From Polyangia bacterium (GTDB lineage Bacteria > Myxococcota_A > Polyangia > Nannocystales > Nannocystaceae): a stretch of DNA of 64,000 nucleotides. Below, piece by piece: positions 28,415 through 37,663 of the stretch. Position 1 is the stretch's first letter. Every line of letters begins with the position of its first letter. Under the pieces are notes generated by a model that did not search any database, had not been told where the DNA came from, and saw only the letters and a list, made by a program, of their open reading frames with translations. The DNA lies in the NCBI GenBank assembly GCA_030430565.1, contig JAUIKS010000033.1:1-64000 (forward strand). The letters are read 5' to 3'. The translations under genes were made by a program, and so were the position numbers.

Positions 28415-30654
28415 CGCGAGGAGCCGAGGAGGCCTCGCACGAGGCGCGCGCCGGGCCTGTGCTCAGCGCCGGCGCGGCGATCATCACAACGGCTGTCGGC
28501 GGCACGATCCTGAGCTTCAACCCCGCGGCGGAGCGCTTGACCGGCTACAACGCCGCGGACCTCGTGGGCGCGCGCTCGATCACGATGCTGCACACGCCCG
28601 CGGAGCTCGATCGGCGCGCGGAGTCGCTGGGCGCGAGCGGCCCCGCCGCGCGCTTCGGCGCGCTGGTCGCTCAGGCGCGCCGCGGCGGGCACGAGACGCG
28701 CGCGTGGACCTACGAGCGCGCCGACGGGCTGCCGATACAGGCGCTCGTGACGGTGTCCTCGACGCGCGACGAGCACGGCGCGCTCGTCGGCTACGTGTTC
28801 GTCGCGCAGCAGTCGGGTCGGCTGATCCGGCGCGAGCGGGACCCCGAGCTGCTCGCGCAGATCGTGGACTCGTCGCGCGACGCGATCCTGTGCGCCTCGC
28901 TCGACGGCCACATACTCAGCTGGAACGCCGCGGCCGCGCGCCTGTTCGGCTACGCGCGTGAGGAGATCATCGGACGGCACGTCGCGGCGCTCGTGCCCGC
29001 GGAGCGCCGCCACGAGTTCGTCACGGGGCTCCGTCGCCTGCGTGGACAAGCCGACGCGCTGGTGCTCCAGACCGTGCGCGTTCGCAAGGACGGCGAGGCC
29101 GTCCCGGTCGAGCTGCGGATGTCGCCGGTGCTCGACGGCGAGGGCGTGCTGCAGGGCGTCTCGATCCTCGCGAGCCCGCGCGGACCCGACGACGCGGAGC
29201 CGCGGAGCCGCGACGGCGCGGGCGCGCGCGCCGAGCAGCGCTACCGCATGCTGGTCGAGTCGTCGGCGAGCCTGGCCGCGATCGTCGGCCTCGACGGCTA
29301 CTTCAAGCTGCTCAACCCGATGTGGGCGAGCGTCCTCGGCTTCTCCGAGGAGGAGCTCCTGCGCCGCCCGGTCCTCGAGTTCGTCGCGCCCGAGGATCGC
29401 CAGCGCACGATCGAGGAGGGGCGCGGCCTGGCCTCGGTCGCCAACACGATGAGCATCAACATCCGGACGCGCTTCCTGTGCGCCGACGGGGGGCGTCGGT
29501 GGCTCTCGTGGAACGCGAACTCGGATCTCGAGTCGGGCTTTATCTACGGGATCGCGCACGACATCACCGAGCTCGTCGAGACGCGCGAGCGTCTTCGGCG
29601 GAGCGAGGGCCTGCTGCGCGAGACGGGGCGAATGGCCCGCCTCGGCGGATGGGAGTACGACGTCGTCCGCGACCAGATGCGCTGGAGCGAGGTGGTGCAC
29701 GAGCTCCACGAGGTCGGCCCCGGCTACGTCCCGACCGTCGAGGGCGCGCTCGAGTTCTACGACCCGGACGATCGCCCGCGGATCCGCGACGCGGTGCGCG
29801 GCGCGGTCGAGGGCGGCGACGCGTGGGACGCCGAGCTGGCGTTCACCACCGCCCGCGGGCGCAAGCTGTGGATCCGGACGAAGGGGGAGGCCGAGCGCGA
29901 CGGCGCCGACGGCCCGGTCGTTCGTCTCCGCGGGATGTTCCAGGACATCACCGAGCGCAAGGAGCTCGATCGCCTCAAGGACGAGTTCGTCTCCGTCGTC
30001 TCGCACGAGCTCCGCACGCCGCTCACGTCGATTCGCGGCTCGCTGCGGCTGATCGAGGGGGGGCTGACCGGGCCGGTGACGGGCGAGACCATGACGCTCG
30101 TGAAGGTCGCGAGCAGCAACTGCGAGCGGCTTGTGCGGATGATCAACGACATCCTCGATCTCGATCGGATCGAGCACGGGAGCCTGCGACTGAGTCGCGC
30201 GACGATCGACATCGGCGGGCTGATCCAGGAGGCCGCGCGCGAGCAGGCGCAGCTGGCCGGCGAGCGCCGCGTCTCGGTCACGACCGAGGTCACGCCCGGC
30301 TTGCGGACCTCGGGGGACCGCGACCGCCTGCTGCAGGTGCTCACCAACCTCCTGTCGAACGCGATCAAGTTCTCGGCCGCCGGCACGACGGTGCGCGTGG
30401 TCGGGAGTCGTCCCGCCGGCGGAGGCGCGCGCGTGACCGTGATCGATCAGGGGGCCGGGATCGCCGCGTCGGAGCGCGTCCGGGTGTTTGAGAAATTTCG
30501 CCAGCTCGACGCCTCGGACTCGCGACGCGTGGGCGGCTCGGGGCTGGGGCTCGCGATCTGCAAGGGCTTGATCGCGCTGCACGGCGGGCGCATCGGGGTC
30601 GAGAGCGCGCTCGGCGAGGGCTCGGCTTTCTGGTTCGAGATCCCGGGGCTGTAG
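28411..30654 (+). CDS. Multi-PAS sensor histidine kinase
   Basis: 747 aa from GTG 28411. About four PAS/PAC units occupy residues ~15-515 (FNPAAERLTGYNAADLVG; SWNAAAARLFGYAREEIIG; LLNPMWASVLGFSEEELL; a fourth ending LRGMFQDITERKELDRL). The HisKA box is VSHELRTPL with His 532; the ATPase has N-box NLLSNAIKF and G-boxes DQGAGI and GGSGLGLAI. There are no membrane helices, so it senses a cytoplasmic signal. Its output is probably the coupled receiver protein upstream and possibly the Hpt and NtrC-like proteins next door. Confidence 0.9.
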   Translation: MTRGAEEASHEARAGPVLSAGAAIITTAVGGTILSFNPAAERLTGYNAADLVGARSITMLHTPAELDRRAESLGASGPAARFGALVAQARRGGHETRAWTYERADGLPIQALVTVSSTRDEHGALVGYVFVAQQSGRLIRRERDPELLAQIVDSSRDAILCASLDGHILSWNAAAARLFGYAREEIIGRHVAALVPAERRHEFVTGLRRLRGQADALVLQTVRVRKDGEAVPVELRMSPVLDGEGVLQGVSILASPRGPDDAEPRSRDGAGARAEQRYRMLVESSASLAAIVGLDGYFKLLNPMWASVLGFSEEELLRRPVLEFVAPEDRQRTIEEGRGLASVANTMSINIRTRFLCADGGRRWLSWNANSDLESGFIYGIAHDITELVETRERLRRSEGLLRETGRMARLGGWEYDVVRDQMRWSEVVHELHEVGPGYVPTVEGALEFYDPDDRPRIRDAVRGAVEGGDAWDAELAFTTARGRKLWIRTKGEAERDGADGPVVRLRGMFQDITERKELDRLKDEFVSVVSHELRTPLTSIRGSLRLIEGGLTGPVTGETMTLVKVASSNCERLVRMINDILDLDRIEHGSLRLSRATIDIGGLIQEAAREQAQLAGERRVSVTTEVTPGLRTSGDRDRLLQVLTNLLSNAIKFSAAGTTVRVVGSRPAGGGARVTVIDQGAGIAASERVRVFEKFRQLDASDSRRVGGSGLGLAICKGLIALHGGRIGVESALGEGSAFWFEIPGL

Positions 30655-30667
30655 CCGCGCGTCGGGA

Positions 30668-31027
30668 TCAGCTCGCGTCCGCCGCGAGCGCGCGCGCCCG
30701 CTCGCGGAGCGTCTCCATCGTCGCCTCGGCGGCGTCCCAGCGCGCGTCGTCGTCGGCCTGATCGCGGCAGCGGGTGAGCGCGTCCTCGGCCGCGCCCGCG
30801 AGCTCGCCGATCGCGGGCTGACCGAAGGTTCCTGCTGTTCCGCGCAGCTTGTGAGCCGCCTGGATCGCGTCCGCGAGCGCCTCCGCGTCGCCGGTGCGCG
30901 CCCGACCGAGCAGCGCGTCGAGGGTAGCGACGCGGCCTGGGAACCTCGCGACGAACTTCTGCCGGAGCAGATCGAGAGCAGATTTTACGTCCTGCACGGC
31001 GCGATCATCCGGTTCTTTGCGGCTCAT
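30668..31027 (-). CDS. Histidine phosphotransfer (Hpt) protein
   Basis: 119 aa from ATG 31027 (MSRKEPDD), with GGAGAA upstream. The Hpt motif AHKLRGTAGTFG contains the phosphorylatable His, followed by the helix IGELAGAAEDAL. It lies convergent to the sensor kinase and divergent from the NtrC-like gene. It could relay phosphate among these components; that linkage is inferred from position. Confidence 0.82.
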   Translation of the reverse strand: MSRKEPDDRAVQDVKSALDLLRQKFVARFPGRVATLDALLGRARTGDAEALADAIQAAHKLRGTAGTFGQPAIGELAGAAEDALTRCRDQADDDARWDAAEATMETLRERARALAADAS

Positions 31028-31457
31028 CTTGTTCTCCGATCGTCGCGGCTGGGCGCGCTTCGGCGCCGCGGAGGTAGAGGCGGGATAACGCGGCGCTGCG
31101 GCCTGGCGCGCGGTTTTGTGCGGGCCCTGGCGTCGCCGCGTGGGGGCGCGAGCGGTCGCTCGCGCCCCGTCACCAAAAACCCTGCTCAGCATACGTGATC
31201 AGGGGACGGCCCGCGCGCGCTGCAGAGCGCGACGCGGCGACGAGCGTGCGTGCGTGCGCTCGAGCGCCCGTCCGCGTGCGCTCGTTCGCGGTCTTCGTCG
31301 ACGCGCTCTCGCGCCTACGCGATCGCGCTCGCGCGAGCGAGCGACGCGCGGCGAGTGACGCTCGCGCGCGCCGGCGGGGCGCTCCTCCGCGACCGCTGCT
31401 TCGCGCGCGCGGGCGACGACTTCCCGAGCTCTGACGCGCGTGGTACATTGCGTTCGG
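31028..31457. other. Divergent 430-nt region
   Basis: Separates the Hpt and NtrC-like genes. Translations here are Arg/Ala-rich and not protein-like. The only element assigned is the TACATT -10 just before the NtrC-like gene. Confidence 0.4.
31444..31449 (+). promoter_or_regulatory. -10 hexamer TACATT, leaderless start
   Basis: TACATT ends 8 nt before ATG 31458. No Shine-Dalgarno is present, supporting this ATG over the GTG at 31440, which would lie upstream of the promoter element. Confidence 0.4.
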
Positions 31458-32825
31458 ATGGCTGTACATCGCGTCCTTGTCGTTGACGACGATGATGATC
31501 TGCTCGAGTTCCTCGAGGTCGGGTTTTCGGGACATGGTTTTCTAGTCACGTGCGCGCAATCGGTCGTCAAGGCCCAGCAGCTGCTCGCGTCTGAGACCTA
31601 CGACCTGGTGCTCACGGACGTGAACATGAAGGGCGCGACCGGCATCGAGCTCTGCCAGTGGATGAGCGAGCACCACCCCGAGACGCCGGTCGTGATCATG
31701 ACCGCGTTCGCGTCGATCGACTCGGCCGTCTCCGCGCTGCGCTCGGGCGCGCAGGACTACATTCAGAAGCCGCTGCACATCGACACGACCATCACGCGGA
31801 TCCACCGCGTGATCGAGTCGACGCGCCTGCAGGCCGAGGTCAAGCGCCTCTCGCAGGTGCTCGACGAGTCGCGCTCCTTCGCCGAGCTGATCGGCGCGAG
31901 CTCCGAGATGCAGCGCGTCTTCGGCGTGCTCGAGCGCGTCAGCGACACGCACGCGTCGGTCCTGGTCACGGGGGAGCGCGGCGCGGGCAAAGAGCTGGTC
32001 GCGCGCTCGATCCACGAGCGCAGCGGTCGCAAGGGCGGGCCGTTTATCGCGGTCAACACCTCCGCGATCCCCGAGAACCTGTTCGAGCGCGAGCTCTTCG
32101 GCCAGGTCGCGACCCGCGACGCGCCGGAGCACGACGGGCTGCTGCGCCAGGCCAACGAGGGCACCCTGTTCCTCGACGAGCTCGGCGAGCTCCCGCTGCC
32201 GATTCAGCCGAAGCTGCTGCGCGCGCTCGAGGATCGCTCGGTCCGCCCGGTCGGCGGGAACCAGGACTACCCGATCAACATCCGGCTCGTCACCTCGACC
32301 AACATCGATCTCGAGTCTGCGGTCGCCGACGGTAACTTCCGGCAGGACCTGTTTTATCGGATCAACGTCGTCCACGTGCGCCTGCCCCCGCTGCGCTCGC
32401 GCGGCAAAGACATCCTGCTGCTCGCGCAGCACTTCCTCGAGCGCGCCGCGCGGGAGTCGGGGAAGGCGGTCTCGGGTCTTCAGCCCAACGTCGCCGAGCG
32501 ACTGCTCGGCTACAACTGGCCCGGCAACGTCCGCGAGCTCCGCAACTGCATCGAGCACGCGGTCGCGCTCACCCGCTACGACAAGCTCGGGATCGAGGAC
32601 CTGCCGGCGCGCATCCGCCAGTACAAGCCGTCGCACGTGGTCGTCGCCAGCGAGGACCCGCGCGAGCTGCTGCCGATGCACGAGGTCGAGCGCCGCTACA
32701 TCACGCGGGTGCTCGAGGCGGTCAAGGGGAACAAGTCGCTGGCCGCGAAGATCCTGGGTTTCGATCGCAAGACGCTGTATCGCAAGCTCGACCGCTACGC
32801 CAAGATGGACGCCGCCTCGGGCTGA
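31458..32825 (+). CDS. NtrC-like response regulator lacking GAFTGA
   Basis: 455 aa. Receiver domain 1-120 (DDDDD, Asp 54, Lys 104 in IQKPL). AAA+ domain ~140-375 with Walker A GERGAGKE (172-179), Walker B GTLFLDE (235-241), arginine-finger region NFRQDLFYRINV and the NWPGNVRELRNCIEHAV signature. A Fis-type helix-turn-helix closes the protein (NKSLAAKILGFDRKTLYRKLDRY). The sigma-54 contact loop GAFTGA after ELFG is missing and is replaced by a shorter QVATRDAPEHDG segment. It may therefore regulate sigma-70 promoters or act without remodelling sigma-54. Confidence 0.88.
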   Translation: MAVHRVLVVDDDDDLLEFLEVGFSGHGFLVTCAQSVVKAQQLLASETYDLVLTDVNMKGATGIELCQWMSEHHPETPVVIMTAFASIDSAVSALRSGAQDYIQKPLHIDTTITRIHRVIESTRLQAEVKRLSQVLDESRSFAELIGASSEMQRVFGVLERVSDTHASVLVTGERGAGKELVARSIHERSGRKGGPFIAVNTSAIPENLFERELFGQVATRDAPEHDGLLRQANEGTLFLDELGELPLPIQPKLLRALEDRSVRPVGGNQDYPINIRLVTSTNIDLESAVADGNFRQDLFYRINVVHVRLPPLRSRGKDILLLAQHFLERAARESGKAVSGLQPNVAERLLGYNWPGNVRELRNCIEHAVALTRYDKLGIEDLPARIRQYKPSHVVVASEDPRELLPMHEVERRYITRVLEAVKGNKSLAAKILGFDRKTLYRKLDRYAKMDAASG

Positions 32826-32844
32826 ACGATCGGACAGGTCAACG

Positions 32845-34167
32845 CTAGCCCTCCGGTGGCGGGTCGTCACGTCGCTCGAGCGTGACGACCCGGACCGCGC
32901 CGTCGCGGCGGACCGTCACCTCGAGGGCGTCGGGTCGCTTGCGCAGGGCGTCCGCGATGTCCCCGGGCTCGTAGAGGCGGACGCCGTTGATCGCCAGGAT
33001 CGTGGCGCCCTCGCGGATCCCGAGCTGATCGGCGAAGCCGCCCCGCGTGACCTGCTCGACGAGCAGGCCGTCCTCGGTCGCCAGCGCCGAGACGCCGAGC
33101 TTCGGTGAGTCGTCGGCGAATAGCGGCGCGCCACGATCGGCGCGGGCGCGGGCGCGTCGATCCTCGTGATCGCGGCCGGCCGCGCGGGCGTCGTCGCGTG
33201 GACGCGCCCGAGCGCCTCGCGTCGCCGCGCGCTCGCCCTGACGCGCCGCGCCGCGCTCCCCCATGAGCTCTCCGCGTCGCGGCGTCGGCCTGTACTCGGC
33301 GCCGACGGTCACGCGCACGGACTTCGGCTTGCCGTTGCGCAGGAGCTTGAGGCGTATCCGCTCGCCGGGTCGTCGCGCCGCGATCTGCTCGCGCAGCTCG
33401 CTCGCGGTGCGCAGGCGATCGCGCCCGACCGCGGTGACGACATCACCGACCTGCAGGCGCGCGCTCGCGGCCGGCGTGCCGCTCGGGACTCGCTCGATCA
33501 CCGCGCCGGCCTCCGAGTCTCCCAGCAGGAGGCCGAGCCAGCCCGGCTCGACCGGCTCGAGCGCCGCGAGCTCCGGCGGGGTCGTGTCTCCCACCGTCGG
33601 GAGCTTCTCGGCGCCGACGAGCTGCAGGACCGCGACCTCGCCGTCGACGTGGACCGTCCGCGCCGCGAAGCTGCGCCCGTCGGCGAGCGCGGCGACGAGC
33701 GGTCCGGCGGTCTCGACCACACGCGCGTTCGCGGCGACGAGGCCGTCGGGCGTCAGGATCAGGCCCGAGCCGAGGGTCGTCAGCCCGCCCGCGCTCGCGG
33801 GGCTCGCTAGCCCGGGGACGCCCAGGGTCTCGTGTGTGGGGAGCGGCGACGCGAGCGATCGAAGCTCGACGACGGCGGAGCGGACGTAGCGCTTCGACGC
33901 GCGGCTGGACGCGCGGCCGGACCTCCTCCGCGCGCGCTCCGTGACGTCCGCCGCGACCCGCTCGGCCACGGCCGCGCCCGCGTCTCGCAGGCCGGTGTCG
34001 AGCTCGGGCGCGCCGGTCGAGAGCGTCTTCCCCGCGCAGCCCGCTGAGCTGGCGAGCGCGAGGGCGATCGAGATCGCGGCCGTGGCGGGCGCGGACCATC
34101 GCGCGCCCCGTCGCGGGGTGGGGCGCGCACGGGCGCGAGACGAGGCGACGAGACCGCGGTATTTCAT
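32845..34167 (-). CDS. HtrA-like PDZ lipoprotein, protease-dead
   Basis: 440 aa. Lipobox ASSAGC (Cys 44). Residues ~125-185 match the first half of a DegP/HtrA protease domain (TTLGSGLILTPDGLVAANARVV), but the catalytic His position is Arg 149. The aspartate region reads DGEVAVLQL, and the GNSGG serine motif is missing: the sequence passes straight into a PDZ domain (~208-290, IERVPSGTPAASARLQVGDVV). A charged Arg/Ala linker and a second PDZ (~350-430, VEQVTRGGFADQLGIREGA) follow. It probably works as a PDZ scaffold or chaperone in the envelope rather than as a protease. Two dyad-like elements lie upstream. Confidence 0.75.
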   Translation of the reverse strand: MKYRGLVASSRARARPTPRRGARWSAPATAAISIALALASSAGCAGKTLSTGAPELDTGLRDAGAAVAERVAADVTERARRRSGRASSRASKRYVRSAVVELRSLASPLPTHETLGVPGLASPASAGGLTTLGSGLILTPDGLVAANARVVETAGPLVAALADGRSFAARTVHVDGEVAVLQLVGAEKLPTVGDTTPPELAALEPVEPGWLGLLLGDSEAGAVIERVPSGTPAASARLQVGDVVTAVGRDRLRTASELREQIAARRPGERIRLKLLRNGKPKSVRVTVGAEYRPTPRRGELMGERGAARQGERAATRGARARPRDDARAAGRDHEDRRARARADRGAPLFADDSPKLGVSALATEDGLLVEQVTRGGFADQLGIREGATILAINGVRLYEPGDIADALRKRPDALEVTVRRDGAVRVVTLERRDDPPPEG

Positions 34168-34243
34168 GGCGCTGATGCTATCAGAGCCGACCTGTCCGGA
34201 GGTTCAACCGGGCGACTCGGATCCTAGGCGCGCTCGTTGCCCT

Positions 34244-34259
34244 ATGTACAAGAGGACAT
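34244..34259. promoter_or_regulatory. 5-6-5 dyad operator candidate (ATGTA-N6-GACAT)
   Basis: ATGTA CAAGAG GACAT lies 77 nt upstream of the HtrA-like gene, in the gap after the PlsC gene. Confidence 0.4.
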
Positions 34260-34312
34260 GTCGAGCACGCGCGGCGGTCGCGGCGCTGCTCCGCGCGGCC
34301 GCGCGCGACGGC

Positions 34313-35059
34313 TCAGGCGGCGCGCAGCTCGGCGTGCATCTCTTTCACCGCGCCCCAGACGGCGTCGACCCAGGCCTCGCGGGTCGGGTAGTCCGCCGGG
34401 TCGAGCGGGGCGCCGATCTTGACGCGCACGTCGACGTCGAGCGTCACGCGGTCCATCTCCTTCGGGAACACGTCGCCGGTGCCGTCGAGCGCGACCGGGA
34501 TGACCTTGAGGTCAGCCTCGTGGGCCGCCCTGATCAGGCCGGGCTGGATGCGCTCGCGCAGCGATCCGTCGGTGGAGCGCGTGCCCTCGGGGAACACCAC
34601 GACGCCGACCGACTCCCTGCACATCCTCAGCACCTCACGCAGCGCGCGCGAGCGGCTGTCTTTGTCCTTGCGATCGAGGAACACGCTGCCGCCCGCGTAG
34701 GCGCAGGCGCCGAGCACGGGGATCCAGCGGACGAGTTTCTTCGACAGGAACGCGGCGGTCTTGAGCGCGACCATCAGCACGAGGATGTCGACGTAGCTCT
34801 GATGGTTCGAGACGTAGAGGAAGCCGCGGTCGTCGACCGGGAGGTGCTCTTTGCCGCGGACGTCGAGGCGGGCGCGGAAGATTCGCGTCAGGCAGAAGCG
34901 CGCCCAGGGCAGCATGCAGTGCAGCCGTACGAGCAGCTTCTCGCGCTTGAAGCGTTCGAAGATCCGCACGGTCAGAAACAGCGGGATCAGCGTGGTCGTG
35001 GGGACCCCGGCGAGGATGCACACGACGCCGCGCGCGATCAGATGGAGTCTCTTGAGCAT
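34313..35059 (-). CDS. 1-acylglycerol-3-phosphate acyltransferase (PlsC family)
   Basis: 248 aa from ATG 35059. An N-terminal hydrophobic helix (LIARGVVCILAGVPTTTLIPLFL) precedes the acyltransferase motifs: the HX4D box in SNHQSYVDI and the FPEGTRS phosphate-binding box, with PVALDGTGDVFP later. It transfers an acyl chain to lysophosphatidate or a related lysolipid at the inner membrane. An in-frame GTG at 35107 would add 16 residues without domain content, so the internal Met was chosen. Confidence 0.85.
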   Translation of the reverse strand: MLKRLHLIARGVVCILAGVPTTTLIPLFLTVRIFERFKREKLLVRLHCMLPWARFCLTRIFRARLDVRGKEHLPVDDRGFLYVSNHQSYVDILVLMVALKTAAFLSKKLVRWIPVLGACAYAGGSVFLDRKDKDSRSRALREVLRMCRESVGVVVFPEGTRSTDGSLRERIQPGLIRAAHEADLKVIPVALDGTGDVFPKEMDRVTLDVDVRVKIGAPLDPADYPTREAWVDAVWGAVKEMHAELRAA

Positions 35060-35195
35060 GCTGGGCCCGGGCGGGCGCGGACGATTCCGCGCACTGGAGA
35101 TATACACGATCGCCCCGGCCCGCGACCACGGGCGCCGCGCGGGGAATGCACGGCGCGCGTGGTCTCGGCTCGGGGTCAGCGTCGCCCGGCGCGGC

Positions 35196-36251
<1,056 letters not shown>

Positions 36252-36356
36252 CCTGCTTCTCCAATGCACGCAGCCGCGGGCCTGGCCGCGGCTGGATATG
36301 CTGTGATGGTAGCGGATGGCGTCGCGGCTGCAATCGGGGTGATCCCCCTGTTTCAT

Positions 36357-36372
36357 ATGTAGTTTTAGACAT
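36357..36372. promoter_or_regulatory. 5-6-5 dyad operator candidate (ATGTA-N6-GACAT)
   Basis: ATGTA GTTTTA GACAT lies about 105 nt upstream of the fibro-slime lipoprotein gene, in an AT-richer patch. Confidence 0.4.
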
Positions 36373-36497
36373 GCGCAAAAAAACATGTCGAAACTCGCGC
36401 ACGAAGAGCGCGGCGCGTCGGAGCTCGTTGCGCCGCGACGTCGCGCCGCAGCGTCACGAGGTGGGGTGAGGGTGCCCGCTGTCGGATGAGGCGTGCG

Positions 36498-37367
36498 CTA
36501 CTGGCAGGCCATCGAGACGTCGATGACCTCGCCGGCGCGCGCGCGCCCGTCGGCGCCGGTGTACTCGAAGCGCGCGCGCGGGCCCTCGCAGTTTCCGCGC
36601 TCGTCGCAGCTGCGGCTGTGGGTGTAGGAGAGCTCGATGGCCTGCAGGCCGACGCTCTTGACGGGGCGGAGCTCGGAGAGGCTCGAGCGACGGTCGGCGT
36701 CGTGGTCGGACCAGAGCACGAGCTCGTCGAAGCGCTTGTCCGCGCGCGTGATCGCGCCGTCGCCGTCGCTGTCGAGCTCGTCGAGCGCGAGGAAGCCGTT
36801 GACCGCGTGGATCCCCGAGTCGAGGACGGTGCCGGTGCCGAACAGCTCGTGACCACCGTCGATGGCGCCGTTGCCGTCGCGGTCGATCGCCAGCCACGGG
36901 GTCTCGGCGGTCGGCCAGTCGGTGTTGAGGCAGGTGCCGGCGCCGTTGATGTCGAAGCTCGCGGCGGAGCTGGCGAAGCGCACGGGGGCGTCGTCGAAGC
37001 GCAGCACGAGCGGGGTGTTGCAGGCGTCCTGCGGGATCGTCGGGACGCCCTGCTCGAGGTAGCAGCTGTAGGTGATGCCGAGGCCGAGGCCGCAGCCGAA
37101 GGTCTCGCCGGGTTCACATTCCTGGCTCATGAGACAGGCGCCCCACTGGATCTCGTCGTCGATCATGTCGCAGTACTGGACCCCGCCGTCGTCGCAGTCG
37201 CGCGCCTCGCCGGCCGCGTCGCAGGGCTCCACCTCGTCGGCCTCGATCTCGCCGTCCATCTCGCTGAGCCCGCCTTTGGGCGCGTCGCAGGCGACGGTGA
37301 GCGCGGCGGAGGGCGCGGCGCAGAGGGTCCAGAGGGCGACGAGGGCGAGGCGGCGAAGGCGGGTCAT
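36498..37367 (-). CDS. Lipoprotein with EF-hand-like calcium loops
   Basis: 289 aa from ATG 37367, with AGGAGA upstream. Lipobox ALTVAC. A Cys-rich N-terminal half (CDAAGEARDCDDGGVQYC) precedes two EF-hand-like loops, DRDGNGAIDGGHELFG and DSDGDGAITRADKRFDEL, like those in repeat proteins of these bacteria. Further cysteines near the end (SCDERGNCEG) suggest disulfides. It is probably a calcium-stabilised surface protein of unknown partner. Confidence 0.7.
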   Translation of the reverse strand: MTRLRRLALVALWTLCAAPSAALTVACDAPKGGLSEMDGEIEADEVEPCDAAGEARDCDDGGVQYCDMIDDEIQWGACLMSQECEPGETFGCGLGLGITYSCYLEQGVPTIPQDACNTPLVLRFDDAPVRFASSAASFDINGAGTCLNTDWPTAETPWLAIDRDGNGAIDGGHELFGTGTVLDSGIHAVNGFLALDELDSDGDGAITRADKRFDELVLWSDHDADRRSSLSELRPVKSVGLQAIELSYTHSRSCDERGNCEGPRARFEYTGADGRARAGEVIDVSMACQ

Positions 37368-37663
37368 CAAGGTCTCCTGTAGCGGCGTACGCGGAGAGGT
37401 AGTGCACGATGCAGGCCAAGCGCGTCGGGGTGGCGAGCTCGAGTGATTCCAGCGCTCTGTCGCGGGCGCGTGCGTCGACTCGTGACGCGCGTGTCAGGGA
37501 CGCGGGCTGGGGCGTGATCCGCTCGTCACGCGCGATGGCCCGGCGGCGCGATGAGCTCGATCGCGCGCGTCTGTGGATGCCCGCGAGCGCGCGCGCGAGC
37601 AGATATCCGTGGAGCCGAGGCGGCGTGTGGGGGAGAATCTCACCGTACCGCGGAGTCGAGCCG

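Noticed and set aside
32825..32844. GGACAGGTCAACG near the NtrC-like stop as another dyad site
   Set aside because: Only one half-site fits, and it lies between convergent gene ends where an operator is unlikely.
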